Assembly: GCA_036261615.1 (NCBI GenBank)
Contig: DATAKK010000055.1
Coordinates: forward strand, 1-64,000
DNA: 64,000 nt
Direction: 5' to 3'
From: JAJYQH01 sp036261615
GTDB lineage: Bacteria; Actinomycetota; Actinomycetes; Propionibacteriales; Propionibacteriaceae
Shown piece by piece: positions 17,279 through 26,044 of this stretch. Numbering within the stretch: position 1 is the first letter of the stretch; each line of letters starts with the position of its first letter. Made by a program: the position numbers and the translations under genes. A model generated the notes under the pieces. The model worked only from the letters and a program-made list of their open reading frames with translations, had not been told where the DNA came from and did not search any database.

Positions 17279-17821
17279 ATGTCCGCACTCTTCCTCGTCG
17301 AAATCGTCCCGTCGCAGGGCCGTCAGCCGCTCGACACCCTCAGCCAGGTCGACTCCCGCATCCGCGAGACCGGCGCACAGCTCATCGAGGCCCAGGTGAC
17401 CAGCGATGCCGGCCGCATCTTCACGATCATCGAGGCCGACACCACCTCCCAGATCACCGAGGCGCTCGAGGGGATCGACGCCGCCGAGGTCTCCGACCCC
17501 GCCAGAGTGCGCCTCGTCGGCGCGGAGCTGGACGACATCAAGGCGGCCCGGCCCGAGGCCGGGTACCTCGTCGAGTGGGACATCCCCGCGTCCATCGACA
17601 TGAACACCTACCTGGCCCGGAAGAAGGCCAAGAGCCCGCTCTACGCGAACGTGCCGGAGGTCTCGTTCCTGCGCACCTACGTCCGCGAGGACATGGCCAA
17701 GTGCCTGTGCTTCTATGACGGGCCGGACGTGGAGGCGATCGAGCGCGCCCGCGAGGCCGTGAGCACGCCGATCGACCGCCTGCACACGCTGGTGCAGTTG
17801 CCCGCCGGGGTCGACCTGTGA
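17279..17821 (+). CDS. DUF4242-family protein (ferredoxin-like fold)
   Basis: Cytosolic protein of 180 aa. It looks like two related halves: an N-terminal segment (MSALFLVEIVPSQGRQPLD... IFTIIEADTTSQITEAL) and a C-terminal DUF4242 segment (GYLVEWDIPASIDMNTYLARKKAKSPLY ... RTYVREDMAKCLCFYDGPDVEAIERAREA). DUF4242 proteins adopt ferredoxin-like folds and one Streptomyces member binds nickel; a catalytic role is not established. KCLCFYD holds two close cysteines. GAAGGGA precedes the ATG. The stop overlaps the flavoprotein start (GTGA), so it is probably a partner or accessory of that enzyme (inference). Confidence 0.7.
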   Translation: MSALFLVEIVPSQGRQPLDTLSQVDSRIRETGAQLIEAQVTSDAGRIFTIIEADTTSQITEALEGIDAAEVSDPARVRLVGAELDDIKAARPEAGYLVEWDIPASIDMNTYLARKKAKSPLYANVPEVSFLRTYVREDMAKCLCFYDGPDVEAIERAREAVSTPIDRLHTLVQLPAGVDL

Positions 17822-18882
17822 CCGCCACGATCCTCGGCCTGGACGCCCTCCTGCGCGAGGTCGCGGCCACCGCCGCCGAGGTGGACTCCGGGCGCGCGAA
17901 CGTCGACCGCCACGTGCGGGTGGTGGCGGCGTCCGGGGTCTTCGACGGCGAGCTGGACGCGCTGCTGGCCCGGGATCCGAGCGCCACCGACGTGCGGGGT
18001 TCCGCGGGCGTCATCGCCGACCTCGCCACCGAGTGCCTGCCCACGTCGTTCGGCTCCTGGGCGCATCGGATGACCGCCGACTACCTGGCCAGGGGCGAGC
18101 AGACCGCCGCCACGTCGGAGGCCCTCGCCGCCCTGCGCTCCGGCACGGCCATCGGCGCCACCGGCATGGCCCAGGGACTCAAGTCGCTGGCCGGTCTGGG
18201 CGAGGTGGGCATCACCGCGACACCGGACGCCGGCGGCTACCGGATCGACGGGACGATCGGCTGGATCAGCAACCTCGGGCAGGACGCCATCGTGGTGCTG
18301 CCGGCGGTCACCCCCTCCGGCGAGGGGCTCGTCGCCTGGGCCCCACTCTCCGCACCCGGCATCACCGCCCGCCGCATCTGCGGGCTGCTCGCCCTGGACG
18401 CCACTGCGAGCGGCAGCCTGCGGCTCTCGGGGCTGCACATCCCGGCGGACCAGGTGCTGAGCCACGACCTCCCTGGGTTCGCCCGCGGCTTCAAGCGCGC
18501 CTTCCTCATTTTGCAGACGTCGTTCGCCCTCGGCCTCATCCGTCGCGCGCGGATCGAGATCGAGGGCGCACTCGACCGCGGTGAGAACGCGGTGTTCGGC
18601 GGGGAGGCGGCCCGCCTCGGCGGCCACGTCGACGAGTTCACCGAGACCTGGAACCGGCTGGCGGCCGACGTCGGTCGTTACGACGTCCGCGAGTACCTCG
18701 ACATCCGGCTCGAGGTCTCCCGCCTGGCCCAGCGGGCCACCCGGCTCGAGCTCACCCTCGCCGGCGGACGCGGCTACCAGGTGGCCGCCGGGGCCAACCG
18801 CCGATTCCGCGAAGCGGCCTTCCTGCCCGTGCAGTCGCCCTCGGAAGGACACTTGCTGTGGGAACTCTCCTCGCTCGGCTGA
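17818..18882 (+). CDS. acyl-CoA dehydrogenase-like flavoprotein (possible FMNH2/FAD monooxygenase)
   Basis: Protein of 354 aa with the acyl-CoA-dehydrogenase superfamily layout: helical N-terminus, beta middle domain (GATGMAQGLKSLAGLGEVGITATPDAGGYRIDGTIGWISNLG) and C-terminal helical domain. It lacks an evident catalytic Glu of true acyl-CoA dehydrogenases. Relatives such as SfnC and DszC act as flavin-dependent monooxygenases on organosulfur compounds. An FMN reductase and SsuABC-like importer in the same operon support C-S bond cleavage (inference). GTG start at 17818 overlaps the DUF4242 stop. Confidence 0.75.
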   Translation: MTATILGLDALLREVAATAAEVDSGRANVDRHVRVVAASGVFDGELDALLARDPSATDVRGSAGVIADLATECLPTSFGSWAHRMTADYLARGEQTAATSEALAALRSGTAIGATGMAQGLKSLAGLGEVGITATPDAGGYRIDGTIGWISNLGQDAIVVLPAVTPSGEGLVAWAPLSAPGITARRICGLLALDATASGSLRLSGLHIPADQVLSHDLPGFARGFKRAFLILQTSFALGLIRRARIEIEGALDRGENAVFGGEAARLGGHVDEFTETWNRLAADVGRYDVREYLDIRLEVSRLAQRATRLELTLAGGRGYQVAAGANRRFREAAFLPVQSPSEGHLLWELSSLG

Positions 18883-19628
18883 CCGGGGTGGACGCCGGAT
18901 ACTCCGGCCACCGGGTGCTCACCGGCATCGACCTGGACGTCCCCGCGGGACGCCAGCTCGCGATCCTCGGCCCCTCCGGGGCGGGCAAGTCCACGCTGCT
19001 CCGGCTGCTCGGCCGCGAGCTGGAGCCCTCGGCGGGAACCGTCTGGTTCGATCCCGACAGCGTCGTGAGATCGGCGATCGTGCACCAGGACCCGTACCTG
19101 TACGACTGGCTGACGATCGGGGAGAACATCGCGCTCGGGCTGGGCTTTTCGGCCAACCGCGACTGCGATCCGGCCCAACTCGACCACGCGGTCGACCTGC
19201 TCGGCCTGGCGCCCGTGGTCGACCGGTACCCCGACGAGGTGTCCGGCGGCCAGGCGCAGCGGGCGGCCCTCGCTCGGGCCCTGGCGATCAGCCCGGGGCT
19301 GCTGCTGCTCGACGAGCCCTTCAGCGCACTCGACCCGCTCACGCGGGGCGACCTGCAGCAGTGGCTGCGGCGCGCCGTCGACGGGGACCGCCTCACCAGC
19401 GTCCTCGTCACCCACGACCTCGACGAGGCGCTCGTCGTCGCCGACGACATCGCCCTCATCGACGGGACGGGACGCATCCGGCAGCGGTGGCGCAACGACG
19501 AGCCCGCCCGCGACGCCGTCCGGGCCCACGTCCATCCGCTCCGGTCACACCTGCGCCGGGCCTTCGAGCCGCTGACGGTCGAGGCCGACGACGCCGAGTT
19601 CTCCGGAACGGCGGCCCGTCATGGCTGA
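18858..19628 (+). CDS. ABC transporter ATP-binding protein (SsuB-like)
   Basis: ATPase of 256 aa: Walker A GPSGAGKST, Q-loop VHQDPYLYDWLTIGENIALGLGF, signature VSGGQAQRAALARALAIS, Walker B LLLLDEPFSALD, H-loop THDLDEALVVADD. GTG start at 18858 has AAGGA upstream and overlaps the flavoprotein by 25 nt. It pairs with the permease at 20772 and the binding protein at 19621. Confidence 0.92.
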   Translation: MGTLLARLTGVDAGYSGHRVLTGIDLDVPAGRQLAILGPSGAGKSTLLRLLGRELEPSAGTVWFDPDSVVRSAIVHQDPYLYDWLTIGENIALGLGFSANRDCDPAQLDHAVDLLGLAPVVDRYPDEVSGGQAQRAALARALAISPGLLLLDEPFSALDPLTRGDLQQWLRRAVDGDRLTSVLVTHDLDEALVVADDIALIDGTGRIRQRWRNDEPARDAVRAHVHPLRSHLRRAFEPLTVEADDAEFSGTAARHG

Positions 19629-20775
19629 CCTCGACCGCCGCACCCTGCTCCGCACCGCTGGACGCGTGGGCGCCGCGGGAACCATCGCGGCCCTCACCGG
19701 ACGGGGTGCCTGGCAGGCGTTCGCGCCCGCGTCCCAGTCCGCCTCGCTCCTCGGACGCCCGTTGCGCCTCGGCTACCTGCCGATCACCGACGCCTCGGCG
19801 CTGCTCGGGGCGCACCAGCTCGGCCACCTCAGCGCCGCGGGCCTCGGCGACGCCCAGCCCGTGCTGTTCCGCTCCTGGGACTCGCTCGCGCAGGCGCTCA
19901 CCCTCGGCGACATCGACGCGGCCCACCTGCTGCTGCCGTTCGCCCTCCAGCTGCGACTGCAGAAGCAGGTGCCGGTGAAGGTGATCTCCTGGGCCCACAC
20001 CAACGGGTCGACCCTCACCAGCGCGCCGCACATCACCGCCACCGCGCAACTCGCCGGCACCAGGGTGGCGATCCCCTACTGGTGGTCGATCCACTCGGCA
20101 CTCACCCAGCAACTGCTCCACGCGGCCGGGTTGACCCCCGTGATCCGCCAGCGGGCCTCGGCGTCCGCAGGCACGGTGGAACTGGTGGTCATGTCGCCCT
20201 CCGACATGGTCTCCGCACTCGCCGCGGGCTCGATCTCGGCGTTCAGCGTCGCCGACCCGTTCAGCGCCGTGGCCGAGGCCAAGCACATCGGGCACGTCCA
20301 CCGGTTCCTCGGCGACGTCTGGCGCGACCACGCGTGCTGCGCCATCACCGTCCGCGAGGACCTCATCACCCGGCACCCGGACGCCGTCCAGGCCCTCAGC
20401 GACGCGGTGGTCTCGAGCCAGGGCTGGTACGACACGCACCGCCCGGACGCCGCGGCGTCCCTGAGCTCGTACCTGCCGCAACCGCAGCCGACGATCCGGA
20501 AGGTCTTCACCCGCACCGAGGCCGAGTACCGCTCGATCACCCGGCACCCGGACTGGCACGGCGAGCACCTCGGGTTCTCCGGGTACCCGCACGAGAGCTT
20601 CACGGTGCGTCTGGTGGAGATGCTGCACGGCACCCTCATCGACGGGGACACCGGCTGGCTGCCCGGCGACGGCCGCGTCGCCCACGCGGACCTCGTCGAC
20701 GACCGTTTCGTCACCCGCTCGCTGGCCGGCGCCGGGACCACCGTGACCCCCCGCGAGGAGCTGATCCAGCCATGA
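19621..20775 (+). CDS. Tat-type SsuA-like ABC substrate-binding protein
   Basis: Binding protein of 384 aa. The N-terminus DRRTLLRTAGRVGAAGTIAALTG is a twin-arginine-like signal without a lipobox. The body is NMT1/SsuA-like: LRLGYLPITDASALLGAHQLGHL, a DIDAAHLLLPF segment and LAGTRVAIPYWWSIHSALTQQLLHAAGL. This domain order is typical of sulfonate or nitrate/bicarbonate importers. The operon suggests an organosulfur ligand. The gene overlaps the ATPase gene by 8 nt and the permease gene by 4 nt. Using Tat here contrasts with the Sec lipoprotein of the sulfatase operon. Confidence 0.85.
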   Translation: MADLDRRTLLRTAGRVGAAGTIAALTGRGAWQAFAPASQSASLLGRPLRLGYLPITDASALLGAHQLGHLSAAGLGDAQPVLFRSWDSLAQALTLGDIDAAHLLLPFALQLRLQKQVPVKVISWAHTNGSTLTSAPHITATAQLAGTRVAIPYWWSIHSALTQQLLHAAGLTPVIRQRASASAGTVELVVMSPSDMVSALAAGSISAFSVADPFSAVAEAKHIGHVHRFLGDVWRDHACCAITVREDLITRHPDAVQALSDAVVSSQGWYDTHRPDAAASLSSYLPQPQPTIRKVFTRTEAEYRSITRHPDWHGEHLGFSGYPHESFTVRLVEMLHGTLIDGDTGWLPGDGRVAHADLVDDRFVTRSLAGAGTTVTPREELIQP

Positions 20776-21596
20776 CCGCGATCGACATCGCCGCGCCCCG
20801 GCGCACTGCCCGGACACGGCAGCTGGGGAGGGGCGGGGACGCGTGGCTGGCCCCCGCCGGCATCCTCGCCGCCCTCGCGGTGTGGTGGCTGCTCACCGAC
20901 GTGATCTTCGCCGCGCGCCCGCTCGTCACGCAGTTCTCCCCCGACCTCGCGGTCGGCGGCCTCGCGGAGCTCGCCCGGTCGGGGGTGCTGCTGGACGCCG
21001 CCTCGGCGTCCCTGTTCCGGCTGGTCGCCGGCCTGCTCATCGCGGTCGTCGCGGGGCTCGCCATCGGGCTGGCCAGCGGCTGGTCGACGCGCATCGACCA
21101 CGCCACCCGGGCGGTGCAGCTGTTCCTCAGGATGATCTCGCCGCTGTCGTGGGCACCGGTCGCGATCATCGCGTTCGGCGTGGGCACCCCGCCGGTGGTC
21201 GCGCTCGTCGCCGCCGCCGCCGTCTGGCCGGTCGCCTCGGCCACGGCCGACGGCGTCCGCGGGGTGCACGCCGGGCACCTCCGGGTCGCCCGCAGCTTGG
21301 GCGCGACGACGCCCGAGGTGCTTCGCCGGGTCGTGCTGCCGGCGATCCAACCGCGGCTGCTGTCCGGGATCAGGCTGGCGATCGGCATCGGCTGGGTGGT
21401 GCTCGTCCCCGCCGAGATGCTCGGCGTCACCTCGGGCCTCGGCTACCAGATCCTCAACGCCAAGGACCAGCTCGCCTACCCCCACATCACCGCACTCATC
21501 GTGGTGATCGGGGCGATCGGCTTCGCCATCGACGTGACCGCCCGCTGGCTCCTGGCGACGAGGCGGCAACGGCGGGCCGAGGGGGTGCGCGGATGA
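20772..21596 (+). CDS. ABC transporter permease (SsuC-like)
   Basis: Inner-membrane permease of 274 aa with about six helices. The EAA loop reads HLRVARSLGATTPEVLRRVVLPAIQPRLLSGIRLAIGIGW. The start ATG 20772 overlaps the binding-protein stop (ATGA) and its stop overlaps the FMN-reductase start (ATGA). It completes an SsuABC-type importer distinct from the one at 12.7-15.4 kb. Confidence 0.92.
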   Translation: MTAIDIAAPRRTARTRQLGRGGDAWLAPAGILAALAVWWLLTDVIFAARPLVTQFSPDLAVGGLAELARSGVLLDAASASLFRLVAGLLIAVVAGLAIGLASGWSTRIDHATRAVQLFLRMISPLSWAPVAIIAFGVGTPPVVALVAAAAVWPVASATADGVRGVHAGHLRVARSLGATTPEVLRRVVLPAIQPRLLSGIRLAIGIGWVVLVPAEMLGVTSGLGYQILNAKDQLAYPHITALIVVIGAIGFAIDVTARWLLATRRQRRAEGVRG

Positions 21597-22273
21597 CCAC
21601 GGTGTCGGCCGAGGCGACGGCGCCCGCGTCCCCAGTGGGCGAGGCGACCGTGCGGAGGGTGGTGGCGATCAGCGCCGGCCACTCCGCCGTGTCCAGCACC
21701 GGCCGCCTGGCCGCCCTGCTCGCCGAGGCCGGTGCCGGCGAACTGCGCCTGCGCGGCGTCCGGTGCGAGACCGATCACCTGGAACTGCGCACCATCGCGG
21801 CGGACGTCGTCGCATCGCTCGTCGACGGGGTCGTCCGTCCCACGGTGTCGAACGCGATCGCGACCGTGCACGGAGCGGACGCCCTCGTCATCGTCACCCC
21901 GACGATCAACGCCTCGTTCTCGGGCCTGCTCAAGACGTTCCTCGACGTCCTACCACCCGACGCGCTGCGCAGCGTGCCCACCACCATCGCGGCGACGGGG
22001 GGCACCAGCCGGCACACGCTCATGCTCGACCAGGCCCTCCGTCCGATGCTGGGCTACCAGCGGGCAGTCGTGCTGCCCTGCTGCCTGTACGTCACCGCCG
22101 AGGAATGGGACGGTCCGCGGCCCGGCCAGCAACTGGCGGCACGGATCGAGACCGCCGGCCGGGAACTCGCCGCCTTCGCCCTCCTCGACGCCGTGCCCGG
22201 CGTCAGGGCGCGGACAGGGGCACCGTGGGCGAGTTCGCGAACGCCTGGATCGGCGTCATCGGAACCCCGTTGA
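21593..22273 (+). CDS. NADPH-dependent FMN reductase (SsuE/CE1759-like)
   Basis: Flavodoxin-like oxidoreductase of 226 aa that would supply reduced FMN to the flavoprotein of this operon. Signatures: VVAISAGHSAVSSTGRLAALLAEAG near the start, then ADALVIVTPTINASFSGLLKTFLDVLPPDAL and TTIAATGGTSRHTLMLDQALRPMLGYQRAVVLP. The core ends near AFALLDAVPG. The last about 24 residues (ARTGAPWASSRTPGSASSEPR region) are antisense to the 3' end of the convergent LCP gene, a 71-nt overlap, so the tail may be unconserved. Confidence 0.88.
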   Translation: MTTVSAEATAPASPVGEATVRRVVAISAGHSAVSSTGRLAALLAEAGAGELRLRGVRCETDHLELRTIAADVVASLVDGVVRPTVSNAIATVHGADALVIVTPTINASFSGLLKTFLDVLPPDALRSVPTTIAATGGTSRHTLMLDQALRPMLGYQRAVVLPCCLYVTAEEWDGPRPGQQLAARIETAGRELAAFALLDAVPGVRARTGAPWASSRTPGSASSEPR

Positions 22274-23687
22274 TCGAGACCGTCGCCTGCTGGCTCACCG
22301 TGGCGCACCCGCCCGCGGACGCCGTCTGCTGAAAGTCACTGCCGGACGGGGCGACCGGGCTCGGGCTCGTCGACGTGGTCGTGGCCCGATGGGAGGACGC
22401 CGACGTGCTGCGGGACGTGGGGGCGGCTCCGGACGCCCGGCCGCTCGTCGTCCTGGACGCCTTCGTCCTGGCCGCCGTCGTCCTGGCCGCCGTCGGCGCG
22501 GTGCTCGCGGTGAGCGAGACGTCGTCGGCGATCTTCGTGAAGAGGGGTGCGGCTCCCGGCCCCGGCAGGACCACGTTGGGGTTGGCCGGGTCGGGAACCG
22601 TCGGCATGGTGAGGAAGGTCGTGCGACTGGTCGGGATCTTGGCCACCGTCACCGCGAGGCGGGCGAGGTCGGTGACGCTGGCGAGGCCGGTGTCGACCGT
22701 CACCGCGCTGGTCGCGGTGTTCGCCAGGTTGTACACCGTCACCGGGTTGAGCAGGGTGCCCGCGCTCTCGACTTTGCGCTGCACGGCGGCCAGGAACATG
22801 TGCTGGGCCACCGTGCGGCCGATGTCGCCCCCGTCACCGAACCCGTGCCGCGTGCGGAGGAACTCGAGGGCGGACAGCCCGACGAGCGTGTGGGTTCCCT
22901 TGGTGAGCTTGAGGTGGGAGTACGGGTCGTAGACGTTGTTGTTGACGCACACGCTCACACCGCCGATGGCGTCGGAGATCTGCACGACGCCCCCGAAGTC
23001 GACCATCACGACGTGGTCGATCGGCAGGTTGGTGAGGTCGTGCACCGCGGTGGCTGTGCAGGCCAGCCCGTACGCGAGGGTGCTGTTGATGCGGTCGACG
23101 TGCGGCGTCTCGGTGATGCCGTTGCCCGTGCACGAGGGCACCGTGATCATCGTGTCGCGAGGAATGCTGGTGACCGACATGTTGCTCCGGTCGGCGGAGA
23201 TGTGCACGAGCATCTCCACGTCGGCGTTCGCCCCGACGGTCGACAGCTGCGCGCCGCCGCTCCCGGTCGCGTTCGCTTGTGAACAGTCGCCGCCGAGCTT
23301 GCAGTCGACCGACGTCGAGCGGGTGTCCGACCCGACGACAAGGACGTTGAGCGGCGTCCCCGCGGCCAGCGGGGACACGCCGGGTGTCGCACTGGCGGAC
23401 GGCCGCTGGATCGCCTGCGGCAGGGCGATCGAGGTGAGGTTGCGGTTGAGATGACCGAAGACGAGGAAGCCCGCCACGGCAAGCACGGTGGCCAGGCCGA
23501 CCACTGTGAGAAGCACGGCCAACCGGCGTCCCCGCCGCCGCGTGCCGGTGCGTCGTGGGCCTGCGGACGCCGCCCCCGTCAGGGCTCGTCGCGGCGGCTG
23601 CTCCGGGCGACGGGGTCCCCGCGACGGCTGATGGTCCACGGGCACAGGGTAGGGAACGAAGCTGAGCGGACCCTGTGCCCGGCCCAT
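22203..23687 (-). CDS. LytR-CpsA-Psr (LCP) family cell-wall ligase
   Basis: Membrane-anchored phosphotransferase of 494 aa that attaches glycopolymers to peptidoglycan. After a basic N-terminus comes one membrane helix (LAVLLTVVGLATVLAVAGFLVF), then the LCP domain: NVLVVGSDTR, ADVEMLVHISADRSNMSVTSIPRDTMI, ADVE and R residues of the active site, INSTLAYG, VMVDFGGVVQISDAIGGV, FLRTRHGFGDGGDIGRTVAQHMFL. A Thr/Ser/Ala/Arg-rich low-complexity linker (about 395-445) precedes the C-terminus. ATG 23687 is chosen for its AGGGAG ribosome site over the upstream ATG at 23750. The 3' end overlaps the convergent FMN-reductase gene by 71 nt. Confidence 0.88.
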   Translation of the reverse strand: MGRAQGPLSFVPYPVPVDHQPSRGPRRPEQPPRRALTGAASAGPRRTGTRRRGRRLAVLLTVVGLATVLAVAGFLVFGHLNRNLTSIALPQAIQRPSASATPGVSPLAAGTPLNVLVVGSDTRSTSVDCKLGGDCSQANATGSGGAQLSTVGANADVEMLVHISADRSNMSVTSIPRDTMITVPSCTGNGITETPHVDRINSTLAYGLACTATAVHDLTNLPIDHVVMVDFGGVVQISDAIGGVSVCVNNNVYDPYSHLKLTKGTHTLVGLSALEFLRTRHGFGDGGDIGRTVAQHMFLAAVQRKVESAGTLLNPVTVYNLANTATSAVTVDTGLASVTDLARLAVTVAKIPTSRTTFLTMPTVPDPANPNVVLPGPGAAPLFTKIADDVSLTASTAPTAARTTAARTKASRTTSGRASGAAPTSRSTSASSHRATTTSTSPSPVAPSGSDFQQTASAGGCATVSQQATVSINGVPMTPIQAFANSPTVPLSAP

Positions 23688-23799
23688 GAGCTCCCTCTGC
23701 CCGTCGCCCGGGGCCGGTCGCCGACGGGTAGCCCCCACGACTGCGTGCATAGACTCTGGTTCGAGCCGGGCGACGGGAGCACTCTGTCATGGACGATCG

Positions 23800-24618
23800 A
23801 TGAGACTGGTTCTGCTGGCGAGCGGGCTGGTCGTCGTGCTCGCCGTCCCCTATCTCCTGCTCGCGCTGCGGCGTCGCGGCTGGGCGAAGTGGCGCACCGG
23901 GGTCTACCTCGCCTCCTGCGTCCTGCTCTGGTGGTGCCTCGCCGGGACGCCGGCCGCCCTGCGCCACCGCGACCCGGTGTGGGGCGTCATCGGCGTCGCG
24001 GTCGCCGACGTCCTCGTCGGCTTCGGCCTCGTCGTGGCGGCGCCGGTACGCCTCTGGGAGGAGACCCGCGGACGACGGGTCGGCTGGCTGCGCAACCCCC
24101 TCGTGCTGGCCCTCGGGTTCCCCCTCGTGAGCGCCACCCTCAACGGCGCGCTGCTCGTGGCCGCGTTCAGCACGTCATGGTTCACCCGCGCCCTGTCCGA
24201 CGACACGAGCTGGACCTGGCTCCTCCTGGCATGCCTGCTCGGCGGCTTCGTCGCCAACCTCCAGTTGCTCTCGCCCGATCTCGTCCCGGCCTGGATCACG
24301 CCGGGCCCGCGGATGGTGCTGGCGCTGGCGGACGGCCTGCTGGACGAGCTCCCGGGGATCATCGTCATGGTCGTGACGAATCAGGTCTGGGGCGGCGTCC
24401 TCTGGATCACGGCCCAGCCCGTCGTGGTTCCGATGATGGCCCTCATCCTCCTCGACTGGTTCCGGCACGAGCGCAGTGCCGCGCAGCAGATCGACGCCAC
24501 CCTCGACGCGATCGACGCGGCCGGTGGCAACACGACCACCCCGTGGTGGATGACGACCCCCGCGGACGCCGAGGGCTCCGGCGTGGGGCAGCACGGCCCG
24601 ACGCCGTCCGGCGACTGA
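23800..24618 (+). CDS. CtaG/CopD-like multi-spanning membrane protein
   Basis: Integral membrane protein of 272 aa with about seven hydrophobic segments. The pattern resembles cytochrome-c-oxidase assembly factor CtaG: a late NQVWGGVLWITAQPVVVPMMALILLDWFRHERSAAQQID stretch recalls the D-Q-x-x-G-G-x-x-M-W region and the cytosolic end of that family. The copper-ligand histidines are not obvious, so the role is tentative. ATG 23800 overlaps a five-codon ORF (ATG GAC GAT CGA TGA, 23789-23803) as ATGA, and no Shine-Dalgarno serves 23800 directly. Confidence 0.6.
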   Translation: MRLVLLASGLVVVLAVPYLLLALRRRGWAKWRTGVYLASCVLLWWCLAGTPAALRHRDPVWGVIGVAVADVLVGFGLVVAAPVRLWEETRGRRVGWLRNPLVLALGFPLVSATLNGALLVAAFSTSWFTRALSDDTSWTWLLLACLLGGFVANLQLLSPDLVPAWITPGPRMVLALADGLLDELPGIIVMVVTNQVWGGVLWITAQPVVVPMMALILLDWFRHERSAAQQIDATLDAIDAAGGNTTTPWWMTTPADAEGSGVGQHGPTPSGD

Positions 24619-24645
24619 GGCTGCCGCGTCCCACAGGCCGAAACA

Positions 24646-24659
24646 GGGCGGATCCGCCC
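24646..24659 (+). terminator. Small palindrome after the CtaG-like gene
   Basis: Perfect 14-nt palindrome GGGCGGATCCGCCC, 28 nt past the stop; it can form a GGGCG/CGCCC hairpin with a GATC loop. A weak terminator candidate. Confidence 0.35.
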
Positions 24660-24683
24660 CTCGCGCCGGCGCGCACGGCCACT

Positions 24684-24689
24684 TACACT
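24684..24689 (+). promoter_or_regulatory. -10 element (TACACT) of the first S53 gene
   Basis: TACACTCA occurs 79 nt before the ATG at 24768. The same octamer occurs 75 nt before the second S53 start, suggesting an inherited duplicated promoter. No matching -35 hexamer was seen. Confidence 0.4.
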
Positions 24690-24767
24690 CAGGGCACGCC
24701 GGTCTCCTCCGCCAGTCCTCGGGTCTCCGACGTCCCGTTCCCCACACTGATGATCGGAGGCACTCAC

Positions 24768-25916
24768 ATGCCGAAACGTGTGCTCACTCTGCTCGGCGCG
24801 GCGATGACCCTCACCGCTGCCGCGGTCGTCAACCAGACCCCGGCCTCCGCCGCTCCCCCGCCCTGGGCCGCGGTCCCGGTGTGTCCGGGGCCGGCGGCGC
24901 GAGGGACGGCCCGCTGCCACTCCTGGGTGGTGCCCCAGGCGACCTCGGGCACCCCGAGCGGCCTGTCGCCCGCGACCATCAAGAGCGTCTACGACTTCCC
25001 GACGGGGTCGACCGCCGGCCTGGACAAGACCATCGCCATCGTCGACGCGTACAACGACCCCACCGCCGCCAACGATTTGTCGGTGTTCAGCTCCGAGTTC
25101 GGCCTGCCCCCCTGCACGACGGCGTCCGGATGCTTCACGATCGTGAACCAGCAGGGCGGCAGCAAGCTGCCGCGGGCCAACGCCGGATGGGCCCTGGAGA
25201 TCTCGCTCGACATCGAGTGGGCCCACGCCATCGCCCCCGGCGCGAAGATCCTGCTCGTCGAGGCCAAGTCCGCCAACTTCAGCGACCTCACCACGGCCGA
25301 GGCCTACGCCAACACGCACGCGGGCTACGTGAGCAACAGCTGGGGCGGCAGCGAGTTCTCCGGGGAGTCGAGCTACGACTCGTACTTCAGCCACAGCGGC
25401 GTGAGCACCTTCGTCGCGGCCGGCGATGCCGGCCTTCCCGCCGAGTACCCGTCGAGCTCACCCAACGTGATCTCGGTGGGCGGCACCACCCTCACCTTCA
25501 GCCACGGCACCTTCTCCTCGGAGACGGGATGGTCGAAGGGTGGGGGCGGCTGCAGCAGCTACGAGAAGGCGACCTCGGCCCAGAGCGGCTTCGCCGAATA
25601 CCCCCAGGCGAACTGCGGGGGCTACCGGGCGACGCCCGACGTCGCGCTGGACGCCGATCCCCAGTCCGGGGTCTCGGTGTACGACAGCACCAAGTACCAG
25701 GGACGCAGCGGCTGGTCGGTCGTCGGCGGAACCTCGGCGTCGACCCCGATGTGGGCCGCCCGGAGCGCCGACTCCGGCATGGTCGTCGACGCGGCCGCGG
25801 TCTACGGCTCGGCGATCAACTATCGCGACATCCAGAGCGGCAACAACGGCGCCCCCTGCCTCGTCGGGTTCGACCTCTGCAGCGGCCGCGGATCGTGGGT
25901 GGGAACCAAGCCCTGA
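24768..25916 (+). CDS. secreted S53 (sedolisin-like) peptidase, copy 1
   Basis: Extracellular serine-carboxyl peptidase of 382 aa. Signal peptide cleaved near ASA-29. Catalytic residues are readable: E144 and D148 (ALEISLDIEWAHA), D220 in the oxyanion segment VAAGD, and S323 in GGTSASTP. Cysteine pairs (CTTASGC, NCGG) suggest disulfides. Only about 60 residues separate the signal from the catalytic domain, whereas classical sedolisins carry a large activation prodomain, so activation must differ or a short propeptide is used. GGAGG precedes the ATG. Closely related to the next gene, a tandem duplicate. Confidence 0.88.
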   Translation: MPKRVLTLLGAAMTLTAAAVVNQTPASAAPPPWAAVPVCPGPAARGTARCHSWVVPQATSGTPSGLSPATIKSVYDFPTGSTAGLDKTIAIVDAYNDPTAANDLSVFSSEFGLPPCTTASGCFTIVNQQGGSKLPRANAGWALEISLDIEWAHAIAPGAKILLVEAKSANFSDLTTAEAYANTHAGYVSNSWGGSEFSGESSYDSYFSHSGVSTFVAAGDAGLPAEYPSSSPNVISVGGTTLTFSHGTFSSETGWSKGGGGCSSYEKATSAQSGFAEYPQANCGGYRATPDVALDADPQSGVSVYDSTKYQGRSGWSVVGGTSASTPMWAARSADSGMVVDAAAVYGSAINYRDIQSGNNGAPCLVGFDLCSGRGSWVGTKP

Positions 25917-25980
25917 CACCCGTCGGCTCGGGCAGCCATTTCGGCCGGACTGCCCCCTGATTGCCTCACAAAGTCGGCCG

Positions 25981-26018
25981 ATTCGGGGAGCGGAACCTTC
26001 AGGTTCCGCTCCCCGAAT
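25981..26018 (+). terminator. Strong terminator hairpin after S53 copy 1
   Basis: Perfect 18-bp stem, ATTCGGGGAGCGGAACCT (25981-25998) with its complement (26001-26018) around TC. It is the longest perfect hairpin I found in the window. Confidence 0.8.
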
Positions 26019-26044
26019 TGCGTCTGCCACGGAGACGAATTCTT

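Noticed and set aside
24646..24659. Transcription-factor operator at the GGATCC palindrome
   Set aside because: It follows a stop codon and has a perfect GGGCG/CGCCC stem, so a terminator-like role is simpler.
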